Shown here: in pieces, positions 1 to 8,550 of the stretch
Position numbering within the stretch: position 1 is the stretch's first letter
Layout of the letters: every line of letters starts with the position of its first letter
DNA from: Candidatus Kuenenia stuttgartensis
GTDB taxonomy: Bacteria > Planctomycetota > Planctomycetia > Gemmatales > Gemmataceae
Reading direction: 5' to 3'
Assembly: GCA_945875585.1 (NCBI GenBank)
Contig: CAMCLK010000029.1
Coordinates: 1-63,206 of the forward strand
DNA length: 63,206 nt
Position numbers and translations under genes: made by a program
The notes under the pieces: model-generated
The model's input: only the letters and a program-made list of their open reading frames with translations
Database searches by the model: none
Told to the model about the DNA's origin: nothing

Positions 1-2
1 AA

Positions 3-76
3 TCGGGGCGATAGGATTTGAACCTACGGCCTCCTGGTCCCGAACCAGGCGCGCTACCAGGCTGCGCCACGCCCCG
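3..76 (-). tRNA. tRNA-Pro (anticodon CGG)
   Basis: Read on the minus strand this is a complete 74-nt cloverleaf. The acceptor stem CGGGGCG pairs with CGCCCCG, the D arm contains AGCCTGGTAGC, the anticodon loop is TTCGGGA with anticodon CGG on a CCTGG/CCAGG stem, and the T arm contains GGTTCAAATCC. The discriminator base is A and the 3' CCA is not encoded (the next template bases are AA), so it must be added after transcription. It decodes CCG proline codons. Confidence 0.96.
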
Positions 77-126
77 AATGAATCTACAATTTACCCGGCT
101 ATTGAGCCCTCGACAACGGAAATCAA

Positions 127-681
127 TCACTTCTTCTTGGGCGCCGGGGTCTTGGCTTGCTTCGAAAGCGGCTGGTCCGCCTCACCCATCACCTCCACCC
201 GCGTCACCTTCTGGCTGGCCTGCGTCACTCGCACCACCATGCCCGCGCGGATCTGGTCGAGCTTGCCCGGCAAACCACCCGACCGCATTTTCTGGAGCTG
301 GTCCGCCGTGGGCCGCATGATCTCGCCCTTGTCATCAAACGCCTCGGGCAACACGTGGAACAGAATCTTCGCCTTGTCATCCACCGTGAACGCGTATTGC
401 GTGGCATCAACCTTCTGGTTGCCCGGCGCCGCTCCACCTTTCCCCTTCACCTTCGGTTGAACCGCGGCCACCGGAGGCGCCGGGATTTGGCGAATCATCA
501 AGCGACCATCGGAAGGCGGATCCTTCACCATTCCGGTAAAGGTGCCATTACCCAATGTCTTTCCTTCCACAACAGCCGCACCGGAAGCGGCAGCCTTCTT
601 GTTCTTGGCATCCTGAGCTTGGGAGATGCCCGCAAGAGCCGTCAGGAATGATGCCAGCAACAACAATCGCAGCAGATGCAT
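127..681 (-). CDS. exported hypothetical protein
   Basis: This 184-residue protein starts with a clear signal peptide (a short charged start, the hydrophobic core LLRLLLLASFLTALAG, then a possible cleavage site after SQA), so it should be exported. The mature part is small, rich in Lys, Ala and Gln, and ends in a basic tail (KTPAPKKK). I recognise no domain or catalytic motif. It lies 22 bases downstream of another small membrane-protein gene on the same strand, and the two are probably transcribed together. An AGGGG lies just upstream of the ATG. Confidence 0.75.
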   Translation of the reverse strand: MHLLRLLLLASFLTALAGISQAQDAKNKKAAASGAAVVEGKTLGNGTFTGMVKDPPSDGRLMIRQIPAPPVAAVQPKVKGKGGAAPGNQKVDATQYAFTVDDKAKILFHVLPEAFDDKGEIMRPTADQLQKMRSGGLPGKLDQIRAGMVVRVTQASQKVTRVEVMGEADQPLSKQAKTPAPKKK

Positions 682-703
682 GGGATACCCCTATAGCTGA
701 AAA

Positions 704-934
704 TTAACGGTTATCCTGCTCGCGACGCATTTCCGAAAAGGTCCAGCGGCTGTACCAGCGCGCCAGATTGTACATGCCCAGCATCAAGGCGAGCCAACCC
801 GCCGAGATGACATGGCCATCCCACTCAAAACTGGTACCCGGCGTGCGCGGATCAACCAATCCAGTGAGCAACGCCCCGGCCAATACCAGCCAACCGAGTG
901 AGAAGATCAGATAAACAAGCAAGAAGAGTCTCAT
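704..934 (-). CDS. small two-helix membrane protein
   Basis: This is a 76-residue protein with two predicted membrane segments, FLLVYLIFSLGWLVLAGALL near the N-terminus and one around AGWLALMLGMYNLARW, joined by a short polar loop and ending in a charged tail (RREQDNR). No family is recognised. It is followed 22 bases later by the exported protein gene at 127-681 and diverges from the RraA-like gene at 998. It could be a small accessory envelope protein, but nothing in the sequence says which process it serves. Confidence 0.65.
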   Translation of the reverse strand: MRLFLLVYLIFSLGWLVLAGALLTGLVDPRTPGTSFEWDGHVISAGWLALMLGMYNLARWYSRWTFSEMRREQDNR

Positions 935-997
935 GCTGATATTGTTGGATTCGGATAGAGTTTGGACAAGCTAAAAACAGGATGTGGGAGCACTTTG

Positions 998-1735
998 ATG
1001 ACAGCCGTTGCTTATGTGCGGGCCTTGACCCGCTTCGACACGCCTACTGTTTGCAACGTTATTGAACTGGCCGGGTTGCGATCCCGCGCCACCGGCTATG
1101 CCGATTCCCGGCTCCAGGCCTGCTACCCAAACCTGCCTTCCATGGTGGGTTACGCCACCACGGCAACATTCCGTTCCGCCATGCCTCCTCAAGATGGCCA
1201 AGCCTATGGCGGCATCGAAGAACAACTGGAAACGTTTGCCAACCTTCCCGGCCCGCCAGTTGTGGTGTTCCAAGATCTGGACGACCCTGCTGCTGCAGCA
1301 ACATTCGGCGAAATTCTCTGCACCACGTACCAGAAATTTGGCGCCGTGGGCCTTGTGACCTCCGGTACCGGCCGCGACTTACAACAAGTCGAGCCTCTAA
1401 AGTTTCCGTGCTTTACCACCGGCACTATGGGCGCCCATGGTTACTGCCATTTTCCGCAAATTGGCGTGCCAGTACGTGTGTGCGGCTTGGTCATTCGGCC
1501 GGGCGACCTGCTCCACGGAGACCGCAATGGCTTGACCGTGGTGCCGCCCGAACTGGTTGCACATCTGGAAGATGGATGCGTGGCTTTTCTGGAAGCAGAG
1601 GCTGTCATTCTCGATTATCTCAGGGGTACCGACATGCCCAAGGTGGCGGAATTCGCCCGGGCACGTCAGGAATGCCAAAGGCTTTTCAAGGCCATTGAGG
1701 CACGTTTGAAGTTGGCGGTAACGGCGCGCACTTGA
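998..1735 (+). CDS. RraA-family (aldolase-like) protein
   Basis: This 245-residue protein belongs to the RraA / 4-hydroxy-4-methyl-2-oxoglutarate aldolase-like family, whose members are either aldolases acting on hydroxy-oxo acids with a divalent metal or regulators of RNase E. The family signature is seen near residues 160-185 as GDLLHGDRNGLTVVP, with the conserved Gly-Asp and Asp-Arg. Translation most likely begins at ATG 998, which has TGGGAG seven bases upstream; an in-frame ATG at 962 lacks a ribosome site. With no RNase E partner visible, a metabolic aldolase or hydrolase role is as likely as a regulatory one, and the old label demethylmenaquinone methyltransferase should be avoided. 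Confidence 0.85.
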   Translation: MTAVAYVRALTRFDTPTVCNVIELAGLRSRATGYADSRLQACYPNLPSMVGYATTATFRSAMPPQDGQAYGGIEEQLETFANLPGPPVVVFQDLDDPAAAATFGEILCTTYQKFGAVGLVTSGTGRDLQQVEPLKFPCFTTGTMGAHGYCHFPQIGVPVRVCGLVIRPGDLLHGDRNGLTVVPPELVAHLEDGCVAFLEAEAVILDYLRGTDMPKVAEFARARQECQRLFKAIEARLKLAVTART

Positions 1736-1799
1736 CCTTGGGGGGGAGAATTCACAAGCTAACGTGACACCTCTTTCCCAACCTTAGGAATGCGCCGCC

Positions 1800-3227
1800 A
1801 TGCCCAGTGAACGCCGCACCCGCATTGTCGCAACTGTTGGCCCAGCCAGCCGCGATCCAAAAATGCTGTCCGCCCTGGTGGAAGCTGGGGTGAATGTATT
1901 CCGACTGAATATGTCGCACGGCACGCACGAACAGCATCTTGAGGTGATTGGGCACATTAGGGAGATCGGAACCCGCCTGAAGCGCCATGTCGCCATTCTG
2001 GGCGATCTGTGCGGCCCCAAAATCCGCGTGGGCCTCTTCCCGGGCGGATCGGTTATGTTTGAAACCGGCTCAGACGTTGTGGTGACCACGCGCGATGTTT
2101 TGGGAACCGCCACGCTAATCCCCTCGCAATACTCCTCGCTCCACCAAGATGTGCGGCCCGATGGCCGAATCCTGCTCGACGACGGCCTGCTTGAGCTGAA
2201 GGTGGTGCGGATAGAAGGCACGGAAGTGCATTGCCGGGTGATCCACGGCGGGCCATTGAGCGATAAAAAGGGTATGAACCTTCCGGGAAGCAGCCTTTCA
2301 ACCCCGGCATTGACCAGCAAAGACCGGGAAGACGCCCAGTTTTTGCTTCAGAACGGAGTGGACCTGCTGGCCTTGTCGTTTGTCCGCCGGCCCAGCGATA
2401 TCGATGACCTTCGCAAAGTGATCGATGCCGCCGGGAAAAGCACGCCGATCATTGCAAAAATAGAGAAGCCGGAAGCGCTGGAATCTCTTGACGGGATTTT
2501 GGAAGCAGCCAACGGCGTGATGGTGGCGCGCGGCGACCTTGGCGTGGAAGTGCCATTGGAGTCTGTTCCCATTATTCAGGCGGACATTATTGAACGCGCT
2601 CGCTTCAAGGCATGCCCCGTGATTGTGGCCACGCAAATGCTTGAATCGATGGTGACTCAACCACGCCCAACGCGCGCCGAGGCATCCGACGTTTCCGGAG
2701 CTGTGTTCGCAGGTGCCGATGCCGTGATGCTTTCAGCAGAAACCGCGCGCGGCCAATATCCACTGGAAACAGTGCGAACCATGGACAGAATCTGCCGCAA
2801 AGTTGAGACGTGGCAATCGCTGGAGACTGGATTCCGCCAGCCCATGCCCCGGCAGGTTGGGCCCGAAAAAATGCACTCCATTCCACTCACACGCGCCATT
2901 GCGCGGTCCACAGCGCAGCTGAGCAGCGACCTGCGCGTGCGTGCTGTGGTGGTGCGCAGCAAGGGCGGCACGTCTGCCGCCATGGTGAGCAGCACGCGCC
3001 CCTCGGCACCCATATTGGCACTAACCACCGATGAACGGGTGGCACGGCGCATGTGCCTGCTGTGGGGAGTCATTCCTCGGGTAATCAGTGCCGAGGAGTT
3101 CGATCGCCCCAAATCGGCCGCCCGCCATCATGCCGCGGCTCTTGGTTTGGTGGAACCCGGGCAATTCCTGTTGCTGCTTTCAGGGCTAGGAAAGCAGGAA
3201 CCGTCGCTGACCGTGCTTCCCCTATGA
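1800..3227 (+). CDS. pyk: pyruvate kinase
   Basis: The product (475 residues) converts phosphoenolpyruvate and ADP to pyruvate and ATP in the cytoplasm. The N-terminus has the family start RRTRIVATVGPASRD and the substrate-binding NMSHGTHEQH. The active-site signature IAKIEKPEAL, with the catalytic Lys, and the metal-binding VARGDLGVE follow near residues 220-250. The C-terminal third is the usual regulatory domain, with VVVRSKGGTSAA. Length is normal for a bacterial enzyme. The start is ATG 1800, with TAGGA upstream. Its stop overlaps the start of the PII-like gene (ATGA at 3224-3227), which implies translational coupling. Confidence 0.97.
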   Translation: MPSERRTRIVATVGPASRDPKMLSALVEAGVNVFRLNMSHGTHEQHLEVIGHIREIGTRLKRHVAILGDLCGPKIRVGLFPGGSVMFETGSDVVVTTRDVLGTATLIPSQYSSLHQDVRPDGRILLDDGLLELKVVRIEGTEVHCRVIHGGPLSDKKGMNLPGSSLSTPALTSKDREDAQFLLQNGVDLLALSFVRRPSDIDDLRKVIDAAGKSTPIIAKIEKPEALESLDGILEAANGVMVARGDLGVEVPLESVPIIQADIIERARFKACPVIVATQMLESMVTQPRPTRAEASDVSGAVFAGADAVMLSAETARGQYPLETVRTMDRICRKVETWQSLETGFRQPMPRQVGPEKMHSIPLTRAIARSTAQLSSDLRVRAVVVRSKGGTSAAMVSSTRPSAPILALTTDERVARRMCLLWGVIPRVISAEEFDRPKSAARHHAAALGLVEPGQFLLLLSGLGKQEPSLTVLPL

Positions 3228-3565
3228 AAATCAGCCCGGTTTCATGGCGTCAAATCACCGTGGTGGTGCGCCCATTCAGGGCCAAAGCCGTGCTCGATGC
3301 CATCGGCACCACGTTGGGACCAGATGGCCTTGCCAACTGCATTGTCCGTGAAGTGAAAGGGTACAGCCGACAGAAAGGCTACCTCGACCGCTACCTTGGC
3401 GGTGAATACAGCATGGCATTCCTGCCGAAAGTGGAAATATCGGTCGCTGTGCCCCATGGCTTGGTCGACGAGCTGTCGGCCGAAGTGGTGCGTGTGGCGC
3501 GCACGGGCCGCATTGGAGATGGCAAGGTGTTCGTGGTTCCCACAGTGTGGGAAGGCGAGTTTTAA
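3224..3565 (+). CDS. PII-family nitrogen/carbon signalling protein
   Basis: This 113-residue protein is a PII (GlnB/GlnK) homologue, a small trimer that senses ATP/ADP and 2-oxoglutarate. The T-loop region SRQKGYLDRYLGGEY keeps a tyrosine (Tyr57) where the uridylylated Tyr51 of enteric GlnB sits, followed by FLPKVEISV. The second family signature, TGRIGDGKVFV, is present near the C-terminus. The protein ends in VPTVWEGEF, without the usual IRIRTGE tail whose arginines help bind ATP phosphate, so ligand binding may differ. The start is ATG 3224, inside the pyruvate kinase stop (ATGA), so the two are co-translated. A hairpin follows at 3595. Confidence 0.88.
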   Translation: MKISPVSWRQITVVVRPFRAKAVLDAIGTTLGPDGLANCIVREVKGYSRQKGYLDRYLGGEYSMAFLPKVEISVAVPHGLVDELSAEVVRVARTGRIGDGKVFVVPTVWEGEF

Positions 3566-3594
3566 GGCAACAAAGATAGCGAGTAGCAAAAATT

Positions 3595-3631
3595 AAGCGG
3601 GCAGACTGGTATTACTCCAGTCTGCCCGCTT
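3595..3631. terminator. bidirectional intrinsic terminator
   Basis: A perfect 15-bp stem (AAGCGGGCAGACTGG at 3595-3609 with its complement at 3617-3631) encloses a 7-nt loop between two convergent genes, the PII-like gene and the DUF1559 gene. On the minus strand the stem runs straight into a T-rich tract (TTAATTTTTG), so it should terminate the minus-strand gene well. On the plus strand the tail (ACCAATTT) is weaker. Confidence 0.85.
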
Positions 3632-3642
3632 ACCAATTTGGC

Positions 3643-6396
3643 CTAGTTTCCGGTTGGCACCAAGGGGGCCACAGCGTCAAGCCCCTCAATCTTTTCGCCC
3701 CCTGCAATGGTGCACAGGGCTCGGAATGTTTCGGGTTTCATGGAAGCGGGAATAAACCGCACACGCCCATCCGCCATGATGGCGAACGTGCCGGCTTCCT
3801 TCTTCTTGGTGGTTGGATTTTCGATTTCGCCCACCACGAACGCTTCCAGCGGATTGGCCACTGCGGGAATACCGCGTACCGTGCTGCCTCCACCAGCGAT
3901 CCATGGTCCCTGTGTTGTGCTGGGAACCTGAAGTACCGCAATTGTGTTTTCAGGGCCGTCTTTGATATCGGCGACCTTGGTCACACGGTCGTATCCAAAA
4001 ACACCCAAGCTGGCCGCATCGCCCCCGGCGGGCATCGCGGGGCTATCGAGGCCCAAGCCGGCAATACCAACAAAATGCGTGGCACCCAACGGTTCGCGGA
4101 CGCTGGTCCACTGAACCCGTGGTGCGTTGTTGGCAGTAGCCGTATTCACATAAGCGGGAATATGAAGAGTGGCCACCACAGCGAATTCTTTGTCGCGCCA
4201 GAGCGTTCCCTTCTGCACGAGGGGTGCCGCCAAACCGGCGTAGTCGGTTCCGCCTAGAAACGGCAAAATTTCGAGCAACCAACTGCCGCGCATGTCTGGC
4301 CGAAGGACGGCACCGGCAGGGGCAGCCATGGTCCCGCGAGGGAACTGCTTGTTTTCGCCGGTGTAGCGGCGCAAGGCATTCGCGAGTTCGCCGATGCCGT
4401 TACGAGGCTGGAATGTTTCAGCCATACCGCGGCCTTGCACAACAATACCGCGCAGATATTCCTGCAGGTTGTGGTACATCGCCGGAGTGACTTGCTTGAG
4501 TTCAAGGCGCAGTTCGCCACCAGTTTTTTGGTTGGTAAAGCTGACGGTACCGTTTCTGGCTCCACCAGCAGCACCGGGTGCCGCGCCACCCGGAGGGCCA
4601 CCGAAGCCTCCTGGAGCAACAAGACCACCACTGCCCGGATTACCTTCACCTTCAGACGATTCGGAGGAACCGCCCGGTAGCCCCATGGGTAAGCCCCCTG
4701 GAATTCCCATAGGCGACCCGCCAAGTCCGCTGTTACCAGCCGCAGGCGCGCCCGCAGCGCCGATGCTCACGTCGAGCTGGGCAGTTTTGAACACGTACTT
4801 GAGGCCAGCGAGAAGGAGGCCACCGAACGTTTGTGGTGGGCTCTCCATGCCTGCAAATACCGACATGTTCACGGCATCGGGCAGGAACTGGTGCAGGCTA
4901 CCTGCAAGCTCGATGGTTTCGGGCTTAAGAACTCCCAAAATCAGCAGGTCGGAGCCGAGGACAGGCTTGAGAACCCCTTCCTTAATGGACGGGTGCAGCA
5001 TGGGGTGCCTAAGGACCGATGGGCTGGCATAAAACGTTACCTGCGGATCGCTACTGAGCGCCTCAACTGTATTGAGAGCATTCACCGCGGCCGCATTCAA
5101 ATTGAGAAAACGCTGCGGAGGAGGAGGCGCGGCAACAGCTGCTGGAGAGCCTCCACCACTACCCGGCGCGCCGGGGAAACCACCGGGAGGGCCACCTTCC
5201 GAGCTGCCGGAAGGCCCGCCGGGCATTGGAAAGCCCATGGGTGAAGCGCCACCAGGACCACTAGCAGCAGCGGCATCACCTGCTCCTGGTTCAGGGGGCG
5301 GTGGCGCTTCCAATTTAAGACCTGCGATATCTGATTTCACATACGATTCGAGGCGGGATTTATCCGCCAAAATGACCGTATGGGCATCGTAATGGTAGAA
5401 AGCAAGCGGACCAGTCGGACGTCGAGATGGCGTGAGCAGGTAAACCATGCGCGCCATCACATTCGTGCTGGTGTCGAGATCGACGCCCAAAACGTGAATG
5501 GTGTCCTTACTGTCGCGGCCACCGCCGACCTTCACCGCTTGCGCCTTCCACAGGGTGGCCAACTGTTCGGGTACCACCGGATTATGAAATTTGAAAACGC
5601 AGAACGTCCACGGCGTTTCCAGATTCATGCCAACAGCCACTTGCTGGATCTGCCCGGCATCCATTCCCCAAGCCTGAGACATGCTGTTGATGTCGAGCGT
5701 GCCCGGCATATTGAAAAGGATGGCACCCAGTGGGCCTGAGCGTGCCCGGTCGAAATGAACCGCCAACGCTGCCTGAGTATCGGACGGGAGAAAATTCGCC
5801 GGGTCAAGTCCGGTATCATTGGCGACTTTGGCGATACCAACCTTGCGCGGTGCCGGCTTGGCGGCACCAGCAGGATTCTGTCCACCCGGTTTCATCATGG
5901 CTTCGGCACCGGGCATTGCAGCGCCCGCTGCGGCTGGCATTCCAGGGGCTCCGCCCATTCCAGGCATTGCCGCGCCTGGTCCTGCCATGCCCGGACCGCC
6001 CTCCCCGGCACCTCCGGGAGGAGTCATGGAGCCCGGGCCACCCGGCGTTGGTGTGGAATTGGCCTGCTGCCCAGAATTCGCTGGCACTGGTGTTGGCGTT
6101 GAACTTCCGCCACTCATCATGAAGATGACACCTGCCAGCAGCAAACCGATAGCAACCACGCCGCCGCCTACCGCCAGCAGCAGGGTGGCGTTGTTGCCGC
6201 CGCTGCCTTTTTTGCGCGGTTTTTTGGGGGCATCGTCATCGTCTTCATCATCTTCGTCAGCTTGACCTGCTGTTTGTGGATCTTCCACAATGAAGCGGAA
6301 CTTACACGATAAACAGGTGGTCTTTTTGCCGACCATACCCGTATCGAGCGTGATCAATTCCTCGCAACCGGGGCACTGCTGCTTGAACTTGCTCAT
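3643..6396 (-). CDS. zinc-ribbon, membrane-anchored DUF1559-like protein
   Basis: This 917-residue protein has four parts. An N-terminal zinc ribbon has two Cys pairs (CPGCEE and CLSCKF). An acidic/basic linker leads to one membrane helix (ATLLLAVGGGVVAIGLLLAG). Long Pro/Gly/Ala-rich low-complexity stretches separate two globular regions. The C-terminal part resembles the DUF1559 domain of planctomycete pseudopilins, including FAIMADGRVRFIP, which matches the H-X9-DG region. The classical N-terminal prepilin signal is absent. The start is ATG 6396 with GGAG upstream; 18 further codons upstream are open but lack a site. Its role is unknown, possibly an envelope scaffold. It diverges from the MCE gene and ends at a strong hairpin. 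Confidence 0.8.
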   Translation of the reverse strand: MSKFKQQCPGCEELITLDTGMVGKKTTCLSCKFRFIVEDPQTAGQADEDDEDDDDAPKKPRKKGSGGNNATLLLAVGGGVVAIGLLLAGVIFMMSGGSSTPTPVPANSGQQANSTPTPGGPGSMTPPGGAGEGGPGMAGPGAAMPGMGGAPGMPAAAGAAMPGAEAMMKPGGQNPAGAAKPAPRKVGIAKVANDTGLDPANFLPSDTQAALAVHFDRARSGPLGAILFNMPGTLDINSMSQAWGMDAGQIQQVAVGMNLETPWTFCVFKFHNPVVPEQLATLWKAQAVKVGGGRDSKDTIHVLGVDLDTSTNVMARMVYLLTPSRRPTGPLAFYHYDAHTVILADKSRLESYVKSDIAGLKLEAPPPPEPGAGDAAAASGPGGASPMGFPMPGGPSGSSEGGPPGGFPGAPGSGGGSPAAVAAPPPPQRFLNLNAAAVNALNTVEALSSDPQVTFYASPSVLRHPMLHPSIKEGVLKPVLGSDLLILGVLKPETIELAGSLHQFLPDAVNMSVFAGMESPPQTFGGLLLAGLKYVFKTAQLDVSIGAAGAPAAGNSGLGGSPMGIPGGLPMGLPGGSSESSEGEGNPGSGGLVAPGGFGGPPGGAAPGAAGGARNGTVSFTNQKTGGELRLELKQVTPAMYHNLQEYLRGIVVQGRGMAETFQPRNGIGELANALRRYTGENKQFPRGTMAAPAGAVLRPDMRGSWLLEILPFLGGTDYAGLAAPLVQKGTLWRDKEFAVVATLHIPAYVNTATANNAPRVQWTSVREPLGATHFVGIAGLGLDSPAMPAGGDAASLGVFGYDRVTKVADIKDGPENTIAVLQVPSTTQGPWIAGGGSTVRGIPAVANPLEAFVVGEIENPTTKKKEAGTFAIMADGRVRFIPASMKPETFRALCTIAGGEKIEGLDAVAPLVPTGN

Positions 6397-6572
6397 GGTG
6401 GCGAGTCTCCGCGCTTCGGACCGATTTCGTTCTCTACAAATGTCTGACACCCAGACCCAGCATTCTGTTTGTATATCCTACTTCAGGGCATGGTATGAAA
6501 GCAAAGGGGTTCTCCCGCGAACTACTTCATGGGTATCCTCGTGCTCCGAACCTGTTGCAAGGATGGCGATCC

Positions 6573-7664
6573 ATGGGCAGCCAACTCTCATTCTGGCAAC
6601 GTCTGGCCCTGGTAGCTGGGGTCACCCTCGGCCTCATCGCGCTCGCCGCAATCATGGTGAACGGTGGGCTCACCCTGCGCGGTAACGATGTCTCGCTTTC
6701 CGCACGTTTCAATCAGGTCCGGGGGCTCGAACCCGGCAGCAGGGTGCGGTTGCTAGGAATCGACATCGGCACCATCGAAAGCCTTTACCTTGAAGGCGAC
6801 GGCGTGCGCGTCACCATGCGAATACGCGCGCACCACGCCGCCAACCTGCTTTCAGACACCGAGGCCCGCATTGTTTCCGAAGGACTCGTGGGCGGCAAGG
6901 TTCTGGAACTCCGACCGGGCCGAACGGGAGATCCCGTTGCCCAAAGCAGCGAAATCAAGGGGCTTCCCGTGGTGGATTGGGAAGACCGCCTCGAACAACT
7001 CAGTTCATCGGGGCCAGACCTCGCCATCAAACTCGATCAATCGCTTCAAGGACTCGCGCGCCTCAGCAACGCGGCCGAGGAAACTCTCAAACGCATCAAT
7101 CAAGGCGAAGGATCATTGGGAAGACTCTCCCGCGATGAACGGCTTTACGAGGAACTCGTCGAACTCACACAGCGCGGCAAACGCACCCTCGATTCACTCC
7201 AACGCGATGCTGAAGCCCTTCAGGGAGTGCCCGGTTTTTCGTCGCTGGTACGCGATCCCGGCAAGCTACTCATTCGCCCAGATTGCCAAGCTCGCCAATG
7301 GTGGTTCCCCGAAGGCGATCTGTTTGAAACAGGCAGAGCCGTTCTTTCCGAGGCTGGCCAAATGCGCCTGAACACCCCGGGGCGGGAGATAGCAGCAATT
7401 AAAGCCGGTAATTCAGAGGTGGTTGTGGTGAGCTACGCCACGGGCCGCGGCACGGCAGACGAGGAGGCCGCTCGAGTTCTCACGGAAAAACAGAGCCAAA
7501 TGGTGGCGGATTACCTGCGCAAGCACCATGGCATCAACAAGACCGGGTGGATAAGCTGGCGTAAGGTCAGCGCGCTTGGAATGGGTTGGGCTTCGCCACC
7601 AGCGAAAGCAATCCCGCCCGGGCCCGCTCCCCGAACGGAAATCTGGTTGTTCATTCCTTCATAA
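6573..7664 (+). CDS. MCE/MlaD-family lipid-transport protein with OmpA-like C-terminus
   Basis: This 363-residue protein has one N-terminal membrane helix (LALVAGVTLGLIALAAIMV) and an MCE domain (FNQVRGLEPGSRVRLLGIDI). A helical segment follows with GEGSLGRLSRDERLYEELVE, a pattern common in MlaD-type proteins. Residues from about 250 on (FETGRAVLSEAG..., VVVVSYATGRG) resemble an OmpA-like peptidoglycan-binding domain in weak form. MCE proteins form rings that carry lipids between the inner and outer membranes. The start is ATG 6573, with AAGGA nine bases upstream. No MlaE or MlaF partner is nearby; instead a sigma factor and a sigma-54 activator follow on the same strand. Confidence 0.8.
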   Translation: MGSQLSFWQRLALVAGVTLGLIALAAIMVNGGLTLRGNDVSLSARFNQVRGLEPGSRVRLLGIDIGTIESLYLEGDGVRVTMRIRAHHAANLLSDTEARIVSEGLVGGKVLELRPGRTGDPVAQSSEIKGLPVVDWEDRLEQLSSSGPDLAIKLDQSLQGLARLSNAAEETLKRINQGEGSLGRLSRDERLYEELVELTQRGKRTLDSLQRDAEALQGVPGFSSLVRDPGKLLIRPDCQARQWWFPEGDLFETGRAVLSEAGQMRLNTPGREIAAIKAGNSEVVVVSYATGRGTADEEAARVLTEKQSQMVADYLRKHHGINKTGWISWRKVSALGMGWASPPAKAIPPGPAPRTEIWLFIPS

Positions 7665-7686
7665 CCGCCGGAGCAAGACAGCCTCG

Positions 7687-8550
7687 ATGGAGCTGCCCGC
7701 CGAGAGTCGCCTGTTCCATGCCGGGCGACTGCTCTGGCCCGGTCTGCCATTGCCCCGCGGTTATGTTTCGATGGCACTCGACGACACCCGCGCCCGGCTT
7801 GCCGCGTCTAACGATTCAGAATCGTCTCACTTCTACTTTGCCGATTGGTGGTTGGCCAAAGCCTGCCTGTGGGACGATCCCGCTGGCCGAACTGTGCGTG
7901 AACGGGCATGGGGCCAATTGATGCGCGCCACCGCGGCGCGTGAAGGCCGCTTGCTCACCGAACGCCTCATGGCACGCGCCTGCCGCGCCTTCCCTGCCGA
8001 CCAAGGCGCCCGACAAGAAGCCCTCGACGATTTCTGGGGCCAGTTGATGGCGGGAACCGAAGGCCCAGGCCGCCTGAACGCCTACCGAGCCACGCGCCCG
8101 CTGGTACCGTGGCTGGTGGCCATTTTCCGCAACCTTTGCTTCGACCGCCTCCGCCAAGGCAGCCGCGCCCCCACATGGCTCGATCACGAAGACGACTGGG
8201 CCGATACCCACTCCGGCAGCGCCACCGACGTGATGCAAGATGCCGATGCGGAAGCCCACGTAGCCCCATGGTTCGCTTCGCTTACCAACCGACAGCGCAC
8301 TCTGGCCGAACTCCGGTTCCGCCACGGTATGAACCAGAAAAGCGCCGCGGCGGCACTCGGCACCACAGAATCCACCATTTCCCGCGAACTCACACGGGTG
8401 CAGGATGGGTTTGCCGCCTTGGTGAATGCCGTGGATGACCGCGCCGAAGCGCCGCGCGAGCAAATTGTTACCGCCCTGCTGGCAGCGCTGCAGCGTTTGC
8501 TCGCCGACCCCGCTTCCAACCTTTCCAACGAGGAGATGGTCCGAACATGA
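7687..8550 (+). CDS. sigma-70 family RNA polymerase sigma factor
   Basis: This 287-residue protein has a region-2-like segment ([21 protein letters not shown]) around residues 135-160 and a region-4 helix-turn-helix ([17 protein letters not shown] followed by [14 protein letters not shown]) near residues 215-245. No region 3 is evident, so it is ECF-like but longer at the N-terminus, where about 90 residues match nothing I know. The start is probably ATG 7687, 22 bases after the MCE stop, with GGAG upstream; ATG 7771 is an alternative. Its stop overlaps the next start (ATGA, 8547-8550), tying it to the sigma-54 activator. Confidence 0.8.
   Translation: MELPAESRLFHAGRLLWPGLPLPRGYVSMALDDTRARLAASNDSESSHFYFADWWLAKACLWDDPAGRTVRERAWGQLMRATAAREGRLLTERLMARACRAFPADQGARQEALDDFWGQLMAGTEGPGRLNAYRATRPLVPWLVAIFRNLCFDRLRQGSRAPTWLDHEDDWADTHSGSATDVMQDADAEAHVAPWFASLTNRQRTLAELRFRHGMNQKSAAAALGTTESTISRELTRVQDGFAALVNAVDDRAEAPREQIVTALLAALQRLLADPASNLSNEEMVRT

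Noticed and set aside
4394..5032. Long plus-strand open frame inside the DUF1559 gene
   Set aside because: It is opposite a Gly/Pro-rich minus-strand coding region, whose base bias opens the other strand; its translation is low complexity with no ribosome site.
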